The notes below the pieces were generated by a model. The model made no database searches. It had not been told where the DNA came from and was given only the letters and a program-made list of their open reading frames with translations. Shown piece after piece: positions 33,369 through 42,563 of a DNA stretch of 64,000 nucleotides (positions within the stretch are counted from its first letter, which is position 1; each line of letters opens with the position of its first letter). This DNA comes from Paraclostridium bifermentans. Its GTDB lineage: Bacteria > Bacillota > Clostridia > Peptostreptococcales > Peptostreptococcaceae. Location: assembly GCF_019916025.1 (NCBI RefSeq), contig NZ_CP079737.1, positions 1,736,001 to 1,800,000 of the forward strand, read 5' to 3'. Both the position numbers and the translations under genes were made by a program.

Positions 33369-34675
33369 TGAATTTTTATTTTATTTTCAAGTAAAGAATC
33401 ATAAATAGGAGGACAATTTAATAAATTTGCAACTACATAAGCTACTCCACAAACAACTATACTAGGACCTAATTGAGTAAATGCTCCACTCATTTCAAAT
33501 ACTAGTATAAGTCCTGTAATTGGAGCTCTTACAACTGAAGCAAACATTCCTGCCATTGATAGCATTATTATATTATTTATTAAATTAGCATCCATTCCTA
33601 CTAGGAATATACTTGTTTTTGCAAATATAATTCCAACTAAACTACCTAATGCTAATATAGGAAACAATATTCCCCCAGGTGTATTTGGAGCAAAGCTTAT
33701 AAGTGAAAATATGTACTTAGCAGCTAATATAATTACAGCTATTCTTATAGTTAATCCATGAGAAAATAAGTTGTTTATAAGGTTGTCTCCACCACCTAGT
33801 ACTTGTGGCATACACATGCCAAATAAAATTGCTGCCATAAATGAAATTATCATTTTATATCTTGTTTTCCAATTTATATTAGAAAAAATATCTATAGTTT
33901 TAAGCAATCCTTTATTATATATAACTCCACAAAATCCAATCACTATCCCTAATCCAACTAAAAGTATATAGTATTTAGGAGGTATATCTATAAGCTTATC
34001 TACCTTTAAAGTATGTTTTTCTCCAAAAAATATCCAAGTAACTAAATCTGAACTTACACATGCTGCTATAGATGTTGCAAATAGCATTGGCGAAAAACTT
34101 TTATGTACTTCTTCTAAAACAAACATGACTCCTGCAAATGGAGCATTAAAAGCTGCTGCAAGTCCTGCCCCTGCTCCACTTGAATATAAATACATTCTCT
34201 CTAATTTGTCTAATTTCAATTTTGATGATATACCATGTGCAAAGCTTGCAGCTAATTGAATTGATGGCCCTTCAATTCCCAATGATAAACCAGCTCCCAT
34301 AGCTAAAACTCCATTTATAAATTTACTTATTAAAATTTTAAAAGAGTTTATGATGTTCAATTTTCCTTTTAAACAGCCTTCAATTTGTGGAATACCACTA
34401 CCTGATATCATAGGTTCCTTCTCTACTGAATATCCAACTATATAACCAATAATAACAAACACTAGTATTCCTAAAATTGTATAAATAAAATGTTTTGACA
34501 TAAGATCATATGCATATAAGCTTACCTTTTGTGCATAACTTGTACAAATTCTATACATAGATACCAAAAGTCCCCCAATACCACCTATCAATGCACTTTC
34601 AATTATCACTTTTATTTTAAATATTTTTGAATTATCTTCAAATTTATTTAAAATATTAGTTTTAACATTTTTCAT
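33359..34675 (-). CDS. ClC-family chloride channel/antiporter
   Basis: A 438-aa membrane protein. The three anion-selectivity motifs are visible: GSGIPQIEG (GSGIP), GIEGPSIQLAA (with the gating Glu) and a late GxFxP-like GGILFPILALGS. FNAPFAGVMFVLEE follows with the second Glu typical of H+/Cl- antiporters. No C-terminal CBS pair is present. ACGAGGTGAT precedes the start. It is monocistronic and faces away from the T-box operon. Confidence 0.88.
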   Translation of the reverse strand: MKNVKTNILNKFEDNSKIFKIKVIIESALIGGIGGLLVSMYRICTSYAQKVSLYAYDLMSKHFIYTILGILVFVIIGYIVGYSVEKEPMISGSGIPQIEGCLKGKLNIINSFKILISKFINGVLAMGAGLSLGIEGPSIQLAASFAHGISSKLKLDKLERMYLYSSGAGAGLAAAFNAPFAGVMFVLEEVHKSFSPMLFATSIAACVSSDLVTWIFFGEKHTLKVDKLIDIPPKYYILLVGLGIVIGFCGVIYNKGLLKTIDIFSNINWKTRYKMIISFMAAILFGMCMPQVLGGGDNLINNLFSHGLTIRIAVIILAAKYIFSLISFAPNTPGGILFPILALGSLVGIIFAKTSIFLVGMDANLINNIIMLSMAGMFASVVRAPITGLILVFEMSGAFTQLGPSIVVCGVAYVVANLLNCPPIYDSLLENKIKIQNK

Positions 34676-34857
34676 TTTATCACCTCGTAATAATATTACC
34701 CCTAATTTAAGAATATCTAACTACAAAGCTCAATTTGAACTTTATTGTTAAGCATATATTTGAATAAAAGTTAATTTAAAAATAAAAAATATATTGACAT
34801 ATAAAAAAAATAGCTTTATTATTTAAATCAATAACAAAATCTAATTTTAAATGCTAT

Positions 34858-35142
34858 GAAAAGAAATAGTAAAAGTAATTATCTTTAACAGAGAGCTACC
34901 GTTTGGTGAGAGGTGCAATTGATTTTACTTTGAACACATCTTTGAGCTGAACACCGAAAGGATATTCTCTTAGTAGGCTGATTCCGGATTCCCTGCACCC
35001 GTTATAGTGCTAGAGTATAAGCAAATATTGTTTGCCGTACTCAAAGAGGTTAGTATCGCGAGATATTAATAAAATAGAGGTGGAACCACGTGAGATTTAA
35101 CTCCCGTCCTCTAGCATTAGCTAGAGGATGGGAGTTTTTTAG
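34858..35142 (+). promoter_or_regulatory. T-box riboswitch leader, probably histidine-specific
   Basis: It contains the hallmarks in order: the AGAGAGC start of the distal stem I (about 34890), the specifier region around TTTGAACACATCTTTGAGCTG (34930-34950), the T-box AGAGGTGGAACCACG (35076-35090) and a strong terminator. The likely specifier codon is CAC (34935-34937, His). ATC (34938-34940, Ile) is an alternative frame of the same loop. The next genes form a polar amino-acid ABC transporter, which fits a His T-box. Uncharged tRNA would stabilise the antiterminator. Confidence 0.85.
35099..35140 (+). terminator. T-box terminator
   Basis: AACTCCCGTCCTCTAG and CTAGAGGATGGGAGTT pair (one G-T pair) and run into TTTTTT. 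The left arm is shared with the antiterminator, as expected for a T-box. Confidence 0.85.
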
Positions 35143-35212
35143 TTTATTTCATTATGCGCGCAAAGAAATATACTCAAATATAATTTTAAATTTACTATTA
35201 AGGAGATATTAC

Positions 35213-36004
35213 ATGAAAAATTTAATTAGAGTTTCAAGTTTGTTTTTATTAGTCTTTTTAGCCATTTTATCATTAACTGGATGTTATAAATCTAGTGAAA
35301 ACATAAAAAAGCATAATGAAGATACAGTTATTGTAGGTTATGATAATACATTTGTACCTATGGGTTTTTTAAACAATAAAGGAATTCCCTCTGGTTTTGA
35401 CATAGATTTAGCAAAAGAAGTTTTTTCTAGACTAAATATGAATGTTAAATTTCAAAATATAGATTGGTCAATGAAAGATGTAGAATTAAATTCAGGAAAT
35501 ATTGATATTTTATGGAATGGTTATACATTAACTGATGAAAGACGTGAGAAGGTTGATTATTCTAATCCTTATTTAAATAATAATCAAGTTATTGTTACAA
35601 TGAAAAACTCATCTATTAAGAACATAGACGATTTAGAAAATAAAATAGTTGCAACTCAGCAAGGAAGTTCAGGACTTGATATTCTTGAGAAAGATGCTAA
35701 ATTAGTAAATACCTTTAACAACAAGGCCCCTATACTTTACGATACTTTTGACAATGCTTTTAGAGATTTAGAATCTAATAGAATTGATGCAGTGGTAGTA
35801 GATGAAGTTTTAGCTAAATATTATATATCTAAATCTAAAAATAATAATTTTAAAATTTTAGATGATGTTTTAGGTAAAGAAGTTTTCGTAGTTGGTTTTA
35901 AAAAAGGCAATATAAAGCTTCGTGATAAAGTAAACAATGCTTTAGATGAAGTAAAACAAGATAAAACATTCGATAAAATTTATAATAAATGGTTTAACCA
36001 ATAG
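35213..36004 (+). CDS. Polar amino-acid ABC transporter, binding lipoprotein
   Basis: A 263-aa solute-binding protein of family 3. The start is placed at 35213 behind AAGGAGAT; a longer reading into the T-box terminator is not real. Signal and lipobox end LSLTGC (Cys about 24). The DNTFVPMGFLNNKGIPSGFDIDLAKEV block and DILWNGYTLTDERREKVDYS ligand-site segment are typical. With the T-box it fits the hisX role in predicted histidine transporters. Confidence 0.88.
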   Translation: MKNLIRVSSLFLLVFLAILSLTGCYKSSENIKKHNEDTVIVGYDNTFVPMGFLNNKGIPSGFDIDLAKEVFSRLNMNVKFQNIDWSMKDVELNSGNIDILWNGYTLTDERREKVDYSNPYLNNNQVIVTMKNSSIKNIDDLENKIVATQQGSSGLDILEKDAKLVNTFNNKAPILYDTFDNAFRDLESNRIDAVVVDEVLAKYYISKSKNNNFKILDDVLGKEVFVVGFKKGNIKLRDKVNNALDEVKQDKTFDKIYNKWFNQ

Positions 36005-36013
36005 GAGGTTCTT

Positions 36014-36625
36014 ATGTTAGAAGGTTTAAAATTGGTTTTAATAATATTTTTATTTACGCTTATAATTTCAATACCCCTAGGAGTACTAATTTCATTTTGC
36101 AGACTATCTAGTTTAAAATATCTAAAATTTTTAGCTACAACTTACTTGTTAGTTTTTCGAGGAACTCCACTACTACTACAATTAATTTTTATATTTTATG
36201 GGTTACCTCTTATAGGCATTGTATTTGATAGATTTACAGTTGCATTGCTTGCTTTTTCATTAAACTACAGTGCATATTTTGCAGAAATTTTTAGAGGGGG
36301 AATTCAGTCAGTAGATACAGGTCAGTATGAAGCTTGTCTAATGTTAGGACTTGATAAAAAGCTCACTTTTATAAAAATAATTCTTCCTCAGGTTTTTAAA
36401 ACTATTTTATCTCCAATATCAAACGAAGTTATCACCTTAATAAAAGATACTTCTCTTGTATATATTTTAGGGTTGAATGATATTTTAAGAATAGCTCAAA
36501 TAAATTCAAATAGAACTTTAAGTTTAATTCCACTGATAGAGGTTGGAGCTTTGTACTTGATATTAATATTTATTTTAAGTAACATATTCAAAACTTTAGA
36601 ACAAAAACTTTCATATTATAATTAG
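36014..36625 (+). CDS. Polar amino-acid ABC transporter, permease
   Basis: A 203-aa HisM/HisQ-type permease with five or so membrane segments and the EAA loop (GQYEACLMLGLDKKLTFIKIILPQ) that contacts the ATPase. The VFRGTPLLLQLIF motif is the family signature. It starts nine bases after the binding-protein gene behind AGGAGG. It probably forms a homodimer because only one permease gene is present. Confidence 0.9.
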   Translation: MLEGLKLVLIIFLFTLIISIPLGVLISFCRLSSLKYLKFLATTYLLVFRGTPLLLQLIFIFYGLPLIGIVFDRFTVALLAFSLNYSAYFAEIFRGGIQSVDTGQYEACLMLGLDKKLTFIKIILPQVFKTILSPISNEVITLIKDTSLVYILGLNDILRIAQINSNRTLSLIPLIEVGALYLILIFILSNIFKTLEQKLSYYN

Positions 36626-36635
36626 GAGACATAAA

Positions 36636-37283
36636 ATGATAATAGTAAATAATTTAAATAAATCCTTTGGTAGTACTACGATTTTGCAAAATACATCTTT
36701 AAGCATAGATCCAGGCGAAATATGTGTTTTACTTGGAAAATCTGGTAGCGGTAAAACTACTTTACTTAGATGTATATGTGGACTTGAAAGCTTTGATAGT
36801 GGGAAAATAATTATAAATGGGAATATTGTTAATAGTTATAAAGATATATTGAATTTAAAAGGCGAGATTGGTATGGTATTTCAAAATTTTAACTTATTTC
36901 CTCATATGTCTGTTTGTGAAAATATAACTTTATCTCCAGTAAATATTTTAAAACAAAATAAATTTGATGCAGTTGAAAATGCACTGTCTTTATTAAAGAA
37001 ATTAAAATTAGAAGATAAGTATAATGCTTACCCTTTTGAACTTTCCGGGGGGCAAAAACAAAGAGTTGCTATAGCTCGTGCATTAGCTTTAAATCCTAAA
37101 GTATTGTGTTTAGATGAACCTACATCTGCCTTAGACTCATATAATATAGACATTTTAAAAGAAATACTTTTCATCTTAAAAGAAAACAAAACATCTATAT
37201 TAATAGTTACTCACGATAAAAATTTTGCAAAATCAGTTGGAGATAAAATTATTACTATGGAAAATGGATGTATACAAATTTAA
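36636..37283 (+). CDS. Polar amino-acid ABC transporter, ATPase
   Basis: A 215-aa GlnQ/HisP-type ATPase: Walker A GKSGSGKTT (about 34-42), Q-loop in MVFQNFNLF, signature LSGGQKQRVA, Walker B VLCLDEPTSALD and the switch His in IVTHD. It is about 25 residues shorter than GlnQ from other bacteria but all catalytic motifs are intact. AGGAGA precedes the start, ten bases after the permease gene. Confidence 0.92.
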   Translation: MIIVNNLNKSFGSTTILQNTSLSIDPGEICVLLGKSGSGKTTLLRCICGLESFDSGKIIINGNIVNSYKDILNLKGEIGMVFQNFNLFPHMSVCENITLSPVNILKQNKFDAVENALSLLKKLKLEDKYNAYPFELSGGQKQRVAIARALALNPKVLCLDEPTSALDSYNIDILKEILFILKENKTSILIVTHDKNFAKSVGDKIITMENGCIQI

Positions 37284-37388
37284 TTTTTACAATTAAAAGG
37301 ATATTATGATTTTTAGTCTAATATATCTAATATAATAGTTAATTAGATTTAATAGTATAAGTTAAATTTAAATGTAGGGGGCTATTTC

Positions 37389-37496
37389 ATGGTAGTTTTT
37401 ACTTTGTTTTTATTTTTATTTTTTTTATTTTATATGTATTGTTTAAAAAACGAAAAACTAATACTTCAATACGAAGCATATGATTCTAATTATTAA
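37389..37496 (+). CDS. Small membrane peptide, 35 aa
   Basis: A Phe/Leu-rich N-terminal membrane segment (MVVFTLFLFLFFLFYMYC) is followed by a charged tail ending EAYDSNY. ATG 37389 has AGGGGG about eight bases upstream. It is followed at once by a terminator hairpin. It could be a regulatory small protein or, less likely, a type I toxin. It stands alone between the transporter and the kinase gene. Confidence 0.5.
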   Translation: MVVFTLFLFLFFLFYMYCLKNEKLILQYEAYDSNY

Positions 37497-37505
37497 TTTT
37501 AAAAA

Positions 37506-37550
37506 AATAAAAGACTATATAATAGATTTTCTATTATATAGTCTTTTATT
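37506..37550. terminator. Bidirectional terminator
   Basis: AAAAGACTATATAATAG pairs with its complement around ATTTT, with T/A runs on both sides. It ends the small + strand ORF and the - strand kinase gene. Confidence 0.75.
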
Positions 37551-38875
37551 TAGTTGGTATTAGTTATATGTTTTGCAAATGGTACTTTAATGTTAAATTC
37601 AGTTTCCATATTGTCACTTTCTACATCTATCGAGCATTTATAACCTTCTAATAACTTTTTAATTGAATATAGTCCATATCCTCTATTTTCACCTTTAGAT
37701 GAATATGCCATTTCAAATATTTTTTTAGTATCTTTTATTTTTGAACCATTATTCTTTATGCATATATTATAATAACTTTCTTCTTCGTAAATATCTACAT
37801 GAACGTATTTGTAATCTTTTTCAGAAAATTTCAGCTCATCAATTGCATTATCTATTATATTTAAGAGTATAGAACTTATTTCTGAATCTGTTAATTCTAT
37901 ATTTTCTAGTATACTATCAATACACGCAGTCAAATCTATATTATATTTAGATGCTCTTAATTTTTTCGTATTTAATATAGCATCTATGCAGTGATTGCCC
38001 GTAACAAAATCGACAGATACATTACTATCATAATCTGCCATGCTTAAAATATATCTTCTTGCATCTTCAATTTTACCACTTGTAACTTGCATAAGAATTA
38101 TTTGCAAATGATTCATATAATCATGTCTTTGAATTCTCAGTGCATCTACACTATCTTCCATTTGTTTTAAGTTTTTTTCTATTAAACTTTTTTCTAGTTC
38201 ATTTAGAGCTTTTCTTTTATCATAATTTATTACCATAAAAATTAAGACAATCAGTATTAATATTAATGATAGCACTACAAAAATCCTTGCTATAATTTCT
38301 GCATCGTAGTGCATTCCACTAACACTGTATAAAAGTAAAATTAAAATTCCAATTATAGCCATTATTAATATGCTTACATATAAAAGTACTTGTTGAGCGT
38401 ACTTATTTTTTTCTGATATGCTTTTTAAATCCATAGTTTTCTTAAAATATTTATACTTTATTAGCTTCATAAAAATAGCCATAAATAAAATAGCCATATA
38501 ACATGCTAGAATTCTTAATAGTGGATTATTCAATATAAAATCAAGGTTTACTCCCATAACATTTATAAGAGTAATTGTTATTACTTCTGATGTCATTCTT
38601 ATTCCTAATACTATAGCAGTTATAATGAATGATTGGGCTATATTAAAATTGCTAAAAACCTTTACAATTATGGCTGAAGCAATAAATAGTAAAACATTGC
38701 TGACTCCTAAAGGAACATTATTTTTCAAAAAATACATTACCAATATATACATAAATGACATATATACTATATCTTTCCATTTAATATCTTTAATTGCTAT
38801 TCCAATAGAACAAAACATAACTAAAGCTTCTGGGATACCCATTAAAATTATATTTAAAATGCTTATATTAATCAC
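37550..38875 (-). CDS. Orphan GHKL-type sensor histidine kinase (AgrC-like)
   Basis: A 441-aa kinase. Six or seven membrane segments fill residues 1-215. The kinase core has LRIQRHDYMNHLQIIL (phospho-His of the AgrC/NatK type) and an HATPase domain with LLNIIDNAIDEL and GYGLYSIKKLL. No response regulator gene is adjacent. The start is not clear: GTG 38875 overlaps AAGGGG, and no ATG stands nearby. Related kinases sense peptide signals or membrane stress. Confidence 0.8.
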   Translation of the reverse strand: MINISILNIILMGIPEALVMFCSIGIAIKDIKWKDIVYMSFMYILVMYFLKNNVPLGVSNVLLFIASAIIVKVFSNFNIAQSFIITAIVLGIRMTSEVITITLINVMGVNLDFILNNPLLRILACYMAILFMAIFMKLIKYKYFKKTMDLKSISEKNKYAQQVLLYVSILIMAIIGILILLLYSVSGMHYDAEIIARIFVVLSLILILIVLIFMVINYDKRKALNELEKSLIEKNLKQMEDSVDALRIQRHDYMNHLQIILMQVTSGKIEDARRYILSMADYDSNVSVDFVTGNHCIDAILNTKKLRASKYNIDLTACIDSILENIELTDSEISSILLNIIDNAIDELKFSEKDYKYVHVDIYEEESYYNICIKNNGSKIKDTKKIFEMAYSSKGENRGYGLYSIKKLLEGYKCSIDVESDNMETEFNIKVPFAKHITNTN

Positions 38876-39025
38876 CCCTTACACAAGCCTCTATTTATCA
38901 TCATTTTTTTACATTTATCTACATTTTCATATTAACATATCTATAATATTTTTACTACAATTTAAATATAAGTTTATAACTTTATTTCCTATGTTTTTCT
39001 TGTAACTTAACTATTTTTCAAAAAA

Positions 39026-39060
39026 TAAAAAAAGATTTGAGTTAACTCAAATCTTTTTTT
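39026..39060 (-). terminator. Terminator of the second nupC
   Basis: AAAAAAAGATTTGAG pairs with CTCAAATCTTTTTTT around TTAA, with a T run on the - strand. Confidence 0.75.
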
Positions 39061-39061
39061 A

Positions 39062-40258
39062 TTAGAATAATAATATTAAACCAACTATCATAGCTGATAA
39101 AGTACTAACTAAGAAACCACCTATCATACCTCTAAATGCTATGTTAGATATCTCTGTTCTTCTTTCAGGACAAAATACTGATATTCCTGATATACAAATA
39201 CCTATACTTGATATATTTGCGAAACCTGCTAAAGATATTGATATAACTAGAGCAGTTCTAGGATCAAGTGTATTGATTATTTGTCCTAAGTCCCCAAATG
39301 CTATGAATTCATTTAATACCATTTTACTTCCTAGTAATTGTCCAGCTGTTAATACATGTGAAGGATCAAGTCCCATTAATAATGCAAGTGGAGCAAATAC
39401 ATATGATAATATTTGTTGTAAAGATAATCCTACTATCCCTAAACCACCATTAACTAAAGCAACTAATCCTGTTATAGCTATTAATGCTGCTCCTATACCA
39501 AATGCCATTTGCATACCATTAGTAGCACCTTCTGATATAGCTGACATTATGTTTGTATGTGCACCTTTTCTATCCATTTCTACCTTTTCAACAACTTCTT
39601 CATGTTGAGTTTCAGGTATTAATAGCTTAGAAACTATTATACTACTTATTGGAACTAACGCTCCTGCTATAAGTAAGTTTTCCATAGGTATTCCCATTCC
39701 TACATATCCCATTAAAACAGTAGCTGACATACTTCCCATACCAGATACTAAAACTAGCATAAGTTCACTTGTAGTCATTAAATGTAAGTATTTACTTACA
39801 AGTATTGGAGATTCTGTTTGACCTAAGAACATATTAGCAACTGCAACAAAACTTTCTACCGCACTTGTTCCTAATACCTTTTGTATTGCACCACCAATTA
39901 CTTTAACTATAAAGTTTATAATTCCTAAGTAATAAAGAGCTCCAACTAATGCTCCTATAAATACTATATTTCCAAGAACTGATATTGCAAATATGAATCC
40001 ACTTTTTCCATCAGCTAATGGTCCAAATACGAAAGTTAAACCTTCCATTCCATAACCTAATACGCTAGTTACAAAGTCAGAAACTACTTGTACAACAGTT
40101 CTACCTATAGGGAATTTTACTAGGAAAAAGGCAAGTACAAATTGTATTAGTAAAGCCTTTCCTATCAATTTCTTGTTTACCGACGATTTGTCAGAAGATG
40201 CTAGGTAAAGTCCAGCTAATAACACTATGATTCCTAAAATGTTTAAAATTATTGACAT
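39062..40258 (-). CDS. nupC: Second concentrative nucleoside transporter (CNT/NupC)
   Basis: A 398-aa NupC paralogue of the protein at 22751-24034, with very similar sequence through most of its length (GQTESPILVSKYL, NEFIAFGDLGQII). The start is set at 40258, six bases after AAAGGAG; a longer reading has no ribosome site. The central hydrophilic insertion is about 20 residues shorter. It is monocistronic with its own terminator. Substrate range may differ from that of the operon copy. No purine riboswitch was found upstream. Confidence 0.9.
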   Translation of the reverse strand: MSIILNILGIIVLLAGLYLASSDKSSVNKKLIGKALLIQFVLAFFLVKFPIGRTVVQVVSDFVTSVLGYGMEGLTFVFGPLADGKSGFIFAISVLGNIVFIGALVGALYYLGIINFIVKVIGGAIQKVLGTSAVESFVAVANMFLGQTESPILVSKYLHLMTTSELMLVLVSGMGSMSATVLMGYVGMGIPMENLLIAGALVPISSIIVSKLLIPETQHEEVVEKVEMDRKGAHTNIMSAISEGATNGMQMAFGIGAALIAITGLVALVNGGLGIVGLSLQQILSYVFAPLALLMGLDPSHVLTAGQLLGSKMVLNEFIAFGDLGQIINTLDPRTALVISISLAGFANISSIGICISGISVFCPERRTEISNIAFRGMIGGFLVSTLSAMIVGLILLF

Positions 40259-40426
40259 AGCTTTCTCCTTTTTCTTTAGTTTTCTCAATAATATATTATA
40301 CACTATTTTCGACATTTTTCTACCACTTTTTGATTATTTTTACAATTTAATTTATTTATGTGGTTTAATTAGTCATTTATACTACTTATTCTCTGCATTT
40401 TTGAGGTTTTTATTTATACTTTATGT

Positions 40427-40456
40427 AAAAATGGGATATCATAAATATCCCATTTT
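40427..40456 (-). terminator. Terminator of the NifX-like gene
   Basis: AAATGGGATAT pairs with ATATCCCATTT around five bases, followed by T on the - strand. Confidence 0.65.
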
Positions 40457-40491
40457 AGCTTTTAAGCTTCCAGCTTATTTTAACTATATTC

Positions 40492-40818
40492 TCAATGTTT
40501 TTTTTGATCTATTGCTAATCTATTTGCTGCAAATAAATTTATATTAGAAAAAGCATCAACGCTAACATTTGGCTTGTATATAATTATATCTCTACAAGCT
40601 ATATATTTATGATGGTGTATAACACTTACATTAGAAATTAATCGGCTTATATTATTATCTAGTAAATAATCTACTATTCTACCTAAATTCATTTCAGATG
40701 TATTTTTAACGTAAAAATTTTTAGTATTTGTATCAAAAATCAATATATTTGGAGTGTTATTTATATCATTACATACTTGAAAACTTTTTTCATCTTTTAT
40801 TGGTATACATATTTTCAA
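40492..40818 (-). CDS. Dinitrogenase cofactor-like (NifX/NifB-C domain) protein
   Basis: A 108-aa protein with the short NifX/NafY-type fold: it opens with MKICIPIKDEKSFQ and has a later LISNVSVIHHHKYI stretch. The starting codon is TTG at 40818, seven bases after AGGAGG. No nitrogenase genes are near. In clostridia such small proteins occur alone and may bind metal clusters. The match is weak, so treat the family as tentative. Confidence 0.5.
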   Translation of the reverse strand: MKICIPIKDEKSFQVCNDINNTPNILIFDTNTKNFYVKNTSEMNLGRIVDYLLDNNISRLISNVSVIHHHKYIACRDIIIYKPNVSVDAFSNINLFAANRLAIDQKKH

Positions 40819-40926
40819 TGTAATTCCTCCTTATTTTTAATTCTTTGCTATAATATATGAAGTTTTTTTATCAAAGGTGTTATTTTTTCTACAAATTACT
40901 TAATTTTCACGCGCCAAAATACAAAT

Positions 40927-40953
40927 AAAAAAAGAAAGCATAGCTTTCTTTTT
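40927..40953 (-). terminator. Terminator of the YczE-like gene
   Basis: AAAGAAAGC pairs with GCTTTCTTT around a short loop and runs into T on the - strand. Confidence 0.7.
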
Positions 40954-40955
40954 AA

Positions 40956-41660
40956 TTAATGTGAATTTTCATCTGCATTTGTCTGATTTATACATTCTTT
41001 GTAAGAGTCATTAAAGAGTCTATACTTTATACACTTAATATCATCCAGTATATATCTATGTTTTATACTATTTGTGTCAAACTTACAAATTTTAAATGAA
41101 TATTCTATAAATAATCCAAATACTAAGGTAGTTATTACTGTGCCTATCCCAACACTTCCCCCTAGTATAAATCCAAATATAAGAGCAAACATTTCTATAC
41201 ATGTTTTGATTGTTTTAACTGGTCTTTTTGTTTTTTTATGAAGAGCTACCATTAACCCATCTCTTGGTCCACTTCCATAACCAGCTCCTATATAAATTAC
41301 ACAACCAATTCCTATAATAAACATCCCTATAAATAACATTATAAACCCAATAACTATATTTGTTGATGTAGGGATTATATTATTTATCATAAAAAAGTCC
41401 ATAAATATTCCAATTAAAAGCATATTTAAAATTGTTCCGATACCTAAATTTTCACCTAAAAACATATCTACTATAACAACTATTATTCCAAGTAGCATAC
41501 TCGCCTGCCCCATAGTAATTCCTAAATTTTTTGATAATCCATGATGAAATGCATCCCAAGGTGATAATCCTAAATTGGCCTGTATAGTTAAAACTATTCC
41601 AATTGAACAAACAAATAAACCTATAACTAACCGTATAAAGTTTTTCATTCCATGCTTCAT
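40956..41660 (-). CDS. YczE/YyaS-family membrane protein
   Basis: A 234-aa protein with five membrane segments and the GLSPWDAFHHGLSK and GSGPRDGLMVALHKKT blocks typical of the YczE family (DUF161-related/YitT-like). Family members are uncharacterised; Bacillus YczE affects surfactin production. GAGGAGCG precedes the ATG. It lies 23 bases from the end of the SDR gene at 41684-42424 and may be co-transcribed with it. Confidence 0.8.
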   Translation of the reverse strand: MKHGMKNFIRLVIGLFVCSIGIVLTIQANLGLSPWDAFHHGLSKNLGITMGQASMLLGIIVVIVDMFLGENLGIGTILNMLLIGIFMDFFMINNIIPTSTNIVIGFIMLFIGMFIIGIGCVIYIGAGYGSGPRDGLMVALHKKTKRPVKTIKTCIEMFALIFGFILGGSVGIGTVITTLVFGLFIEYSFKICKFDTNSIKHRYILDDIKCIKYRLFNDSYKECINQTNADENSH

Positions 41661-41683
41661 TATATTCGCTCCTCTATTTTGAT

Positions 41684-42424
41684 TTAAACTATAACAAAAC
41701 CTCCATTAGGACTTATAATTTGTCCTGTTAAAAAATCTGAATTGCTACTTGCTAAAAATAATGCACACTGTGCTATATCATTAGGTGTCCCAAGCCTCAT
41801 TAAAGGAGTTTCTTCTTTTAGCATTTCAAGAGTATCATCTGATATATTGTCTAACATATCTGTTTTTATAACTCCTGGAGCGATACAATTCACTTGAATA
41901 TTTGAAGGGCCTAACTCTTTTGCTAGCGCCTTAGTCATTCCAATTATAGCAGCTTTACTAGTAGAGTAATGAACCTCATAAGATCCGCCAACCATTCCCC
42001 ATATAGACGATATATTTATTATCTTTCCACTCATTTGAGGTATCATATATTGCAAAGCTTTTTGAGTTGTGAAAAATACACTATTTAGGTTTGTATTTAT
42101 TACCTCACTCCATTCTTCATAGCTTATGTCTGTAAATAAATTTGTTCTACTAATGCCTGCATTATTAACTAAAACGTCTATACTTTCAAATCTTCCAATG
42201 CAATAGTTTACCATGAAATTTACTTCTTCTTTTTTTGAAACATCTGCTTTATATGTATCTACTGACAGCCCTCTACTTTTTAAATCATTATATAGTTCTA
42301 AAGCTTCTTTCTCTGAATTATTATAATTTATTAAAACATTATAATCATTTTCAGCAAACAAAGTAGCTATAGCTTTGCCTATTCCTCTAGATGCCCCTGT
42401 AACTAATGCTGTTTTTTTATTCAT
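41684..42424 (-). CDS. SDR-family oxidoreductase (FabG-like)
   Basis: A 246-aa short-chain dehydrogenase. The start at 42424 is seven bases after GGGAGAGG. The cofactor motif is TGASRGIG (about 8-15), NNAG follows near 87, and the active site is Ser in INISSIWG with YSTSK. The C-terminal IAQCALFLAS-SD-TGQI block is FabG-like, and 3-oxoacyl-ACP reductase or a keto-reductase role is likely. There is no acyl-carrier gene near. It is the third of three tandem SDR genes. Confidence 0.85.
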   Translation of the reverse strand: MNKKTALVTGASRGIGKAIATLFAENDYNVLINYNNSEKEALELYNDLKSRGLSVDTYKADVSKKEEVNFMVNYCIGRFESIDVLVNNAGISRTNLFTDISYEEWSEVINTNLNSVFFTTQKALQYMIPQMSGKIINISSIWGMVGGSYEVHYSTSKAAIIGMTKALAKELGPSNIQVNCIAPGVIKTDMLDNISDDTLEMLKEETPLMRLGTPNDIAQCALFLASSNSDFLTGQIISPNGGFVIV

Positions 42425-42513
42425 CAACCTCTCCCTTTCACATAAAATTTCAATATTCAATCCCTATTATATATGAATACCTATTATAATAAAAGAAATA
42501 TAGTATAAGTATT

Positions 42514-42563
42514 AAAAAAACATACTAAAGCCAAAGTAAAAATTTGGCTTTAGTATGTTTTTA
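42514..42563 (-). terminator. Terminator between the SDR genes
   Basis: AAACATACTAAAGCCAAA pairs with its complement around seven bases and is followed by T on the - strand, so the third SDR gene is likely transcribed separately. Confidence 0.75.

Noticed and set aside
35090-35212. A longer start for the amino-acid-binding lipoprotein from inside the T-box terminator
   Set aside because: The extra codons lie in the terminator arms, have no ribosome site, and would bury the signal peptide. The ATG at 35213 has AAGGAGAT and an immediate signal sequence.
40259-40491. Purine riboswitch before the second nupC
   Set aside because: I found none of the conserved loop and junction sequences of that aptamer; only a terminator of the neighbouring gene is present.
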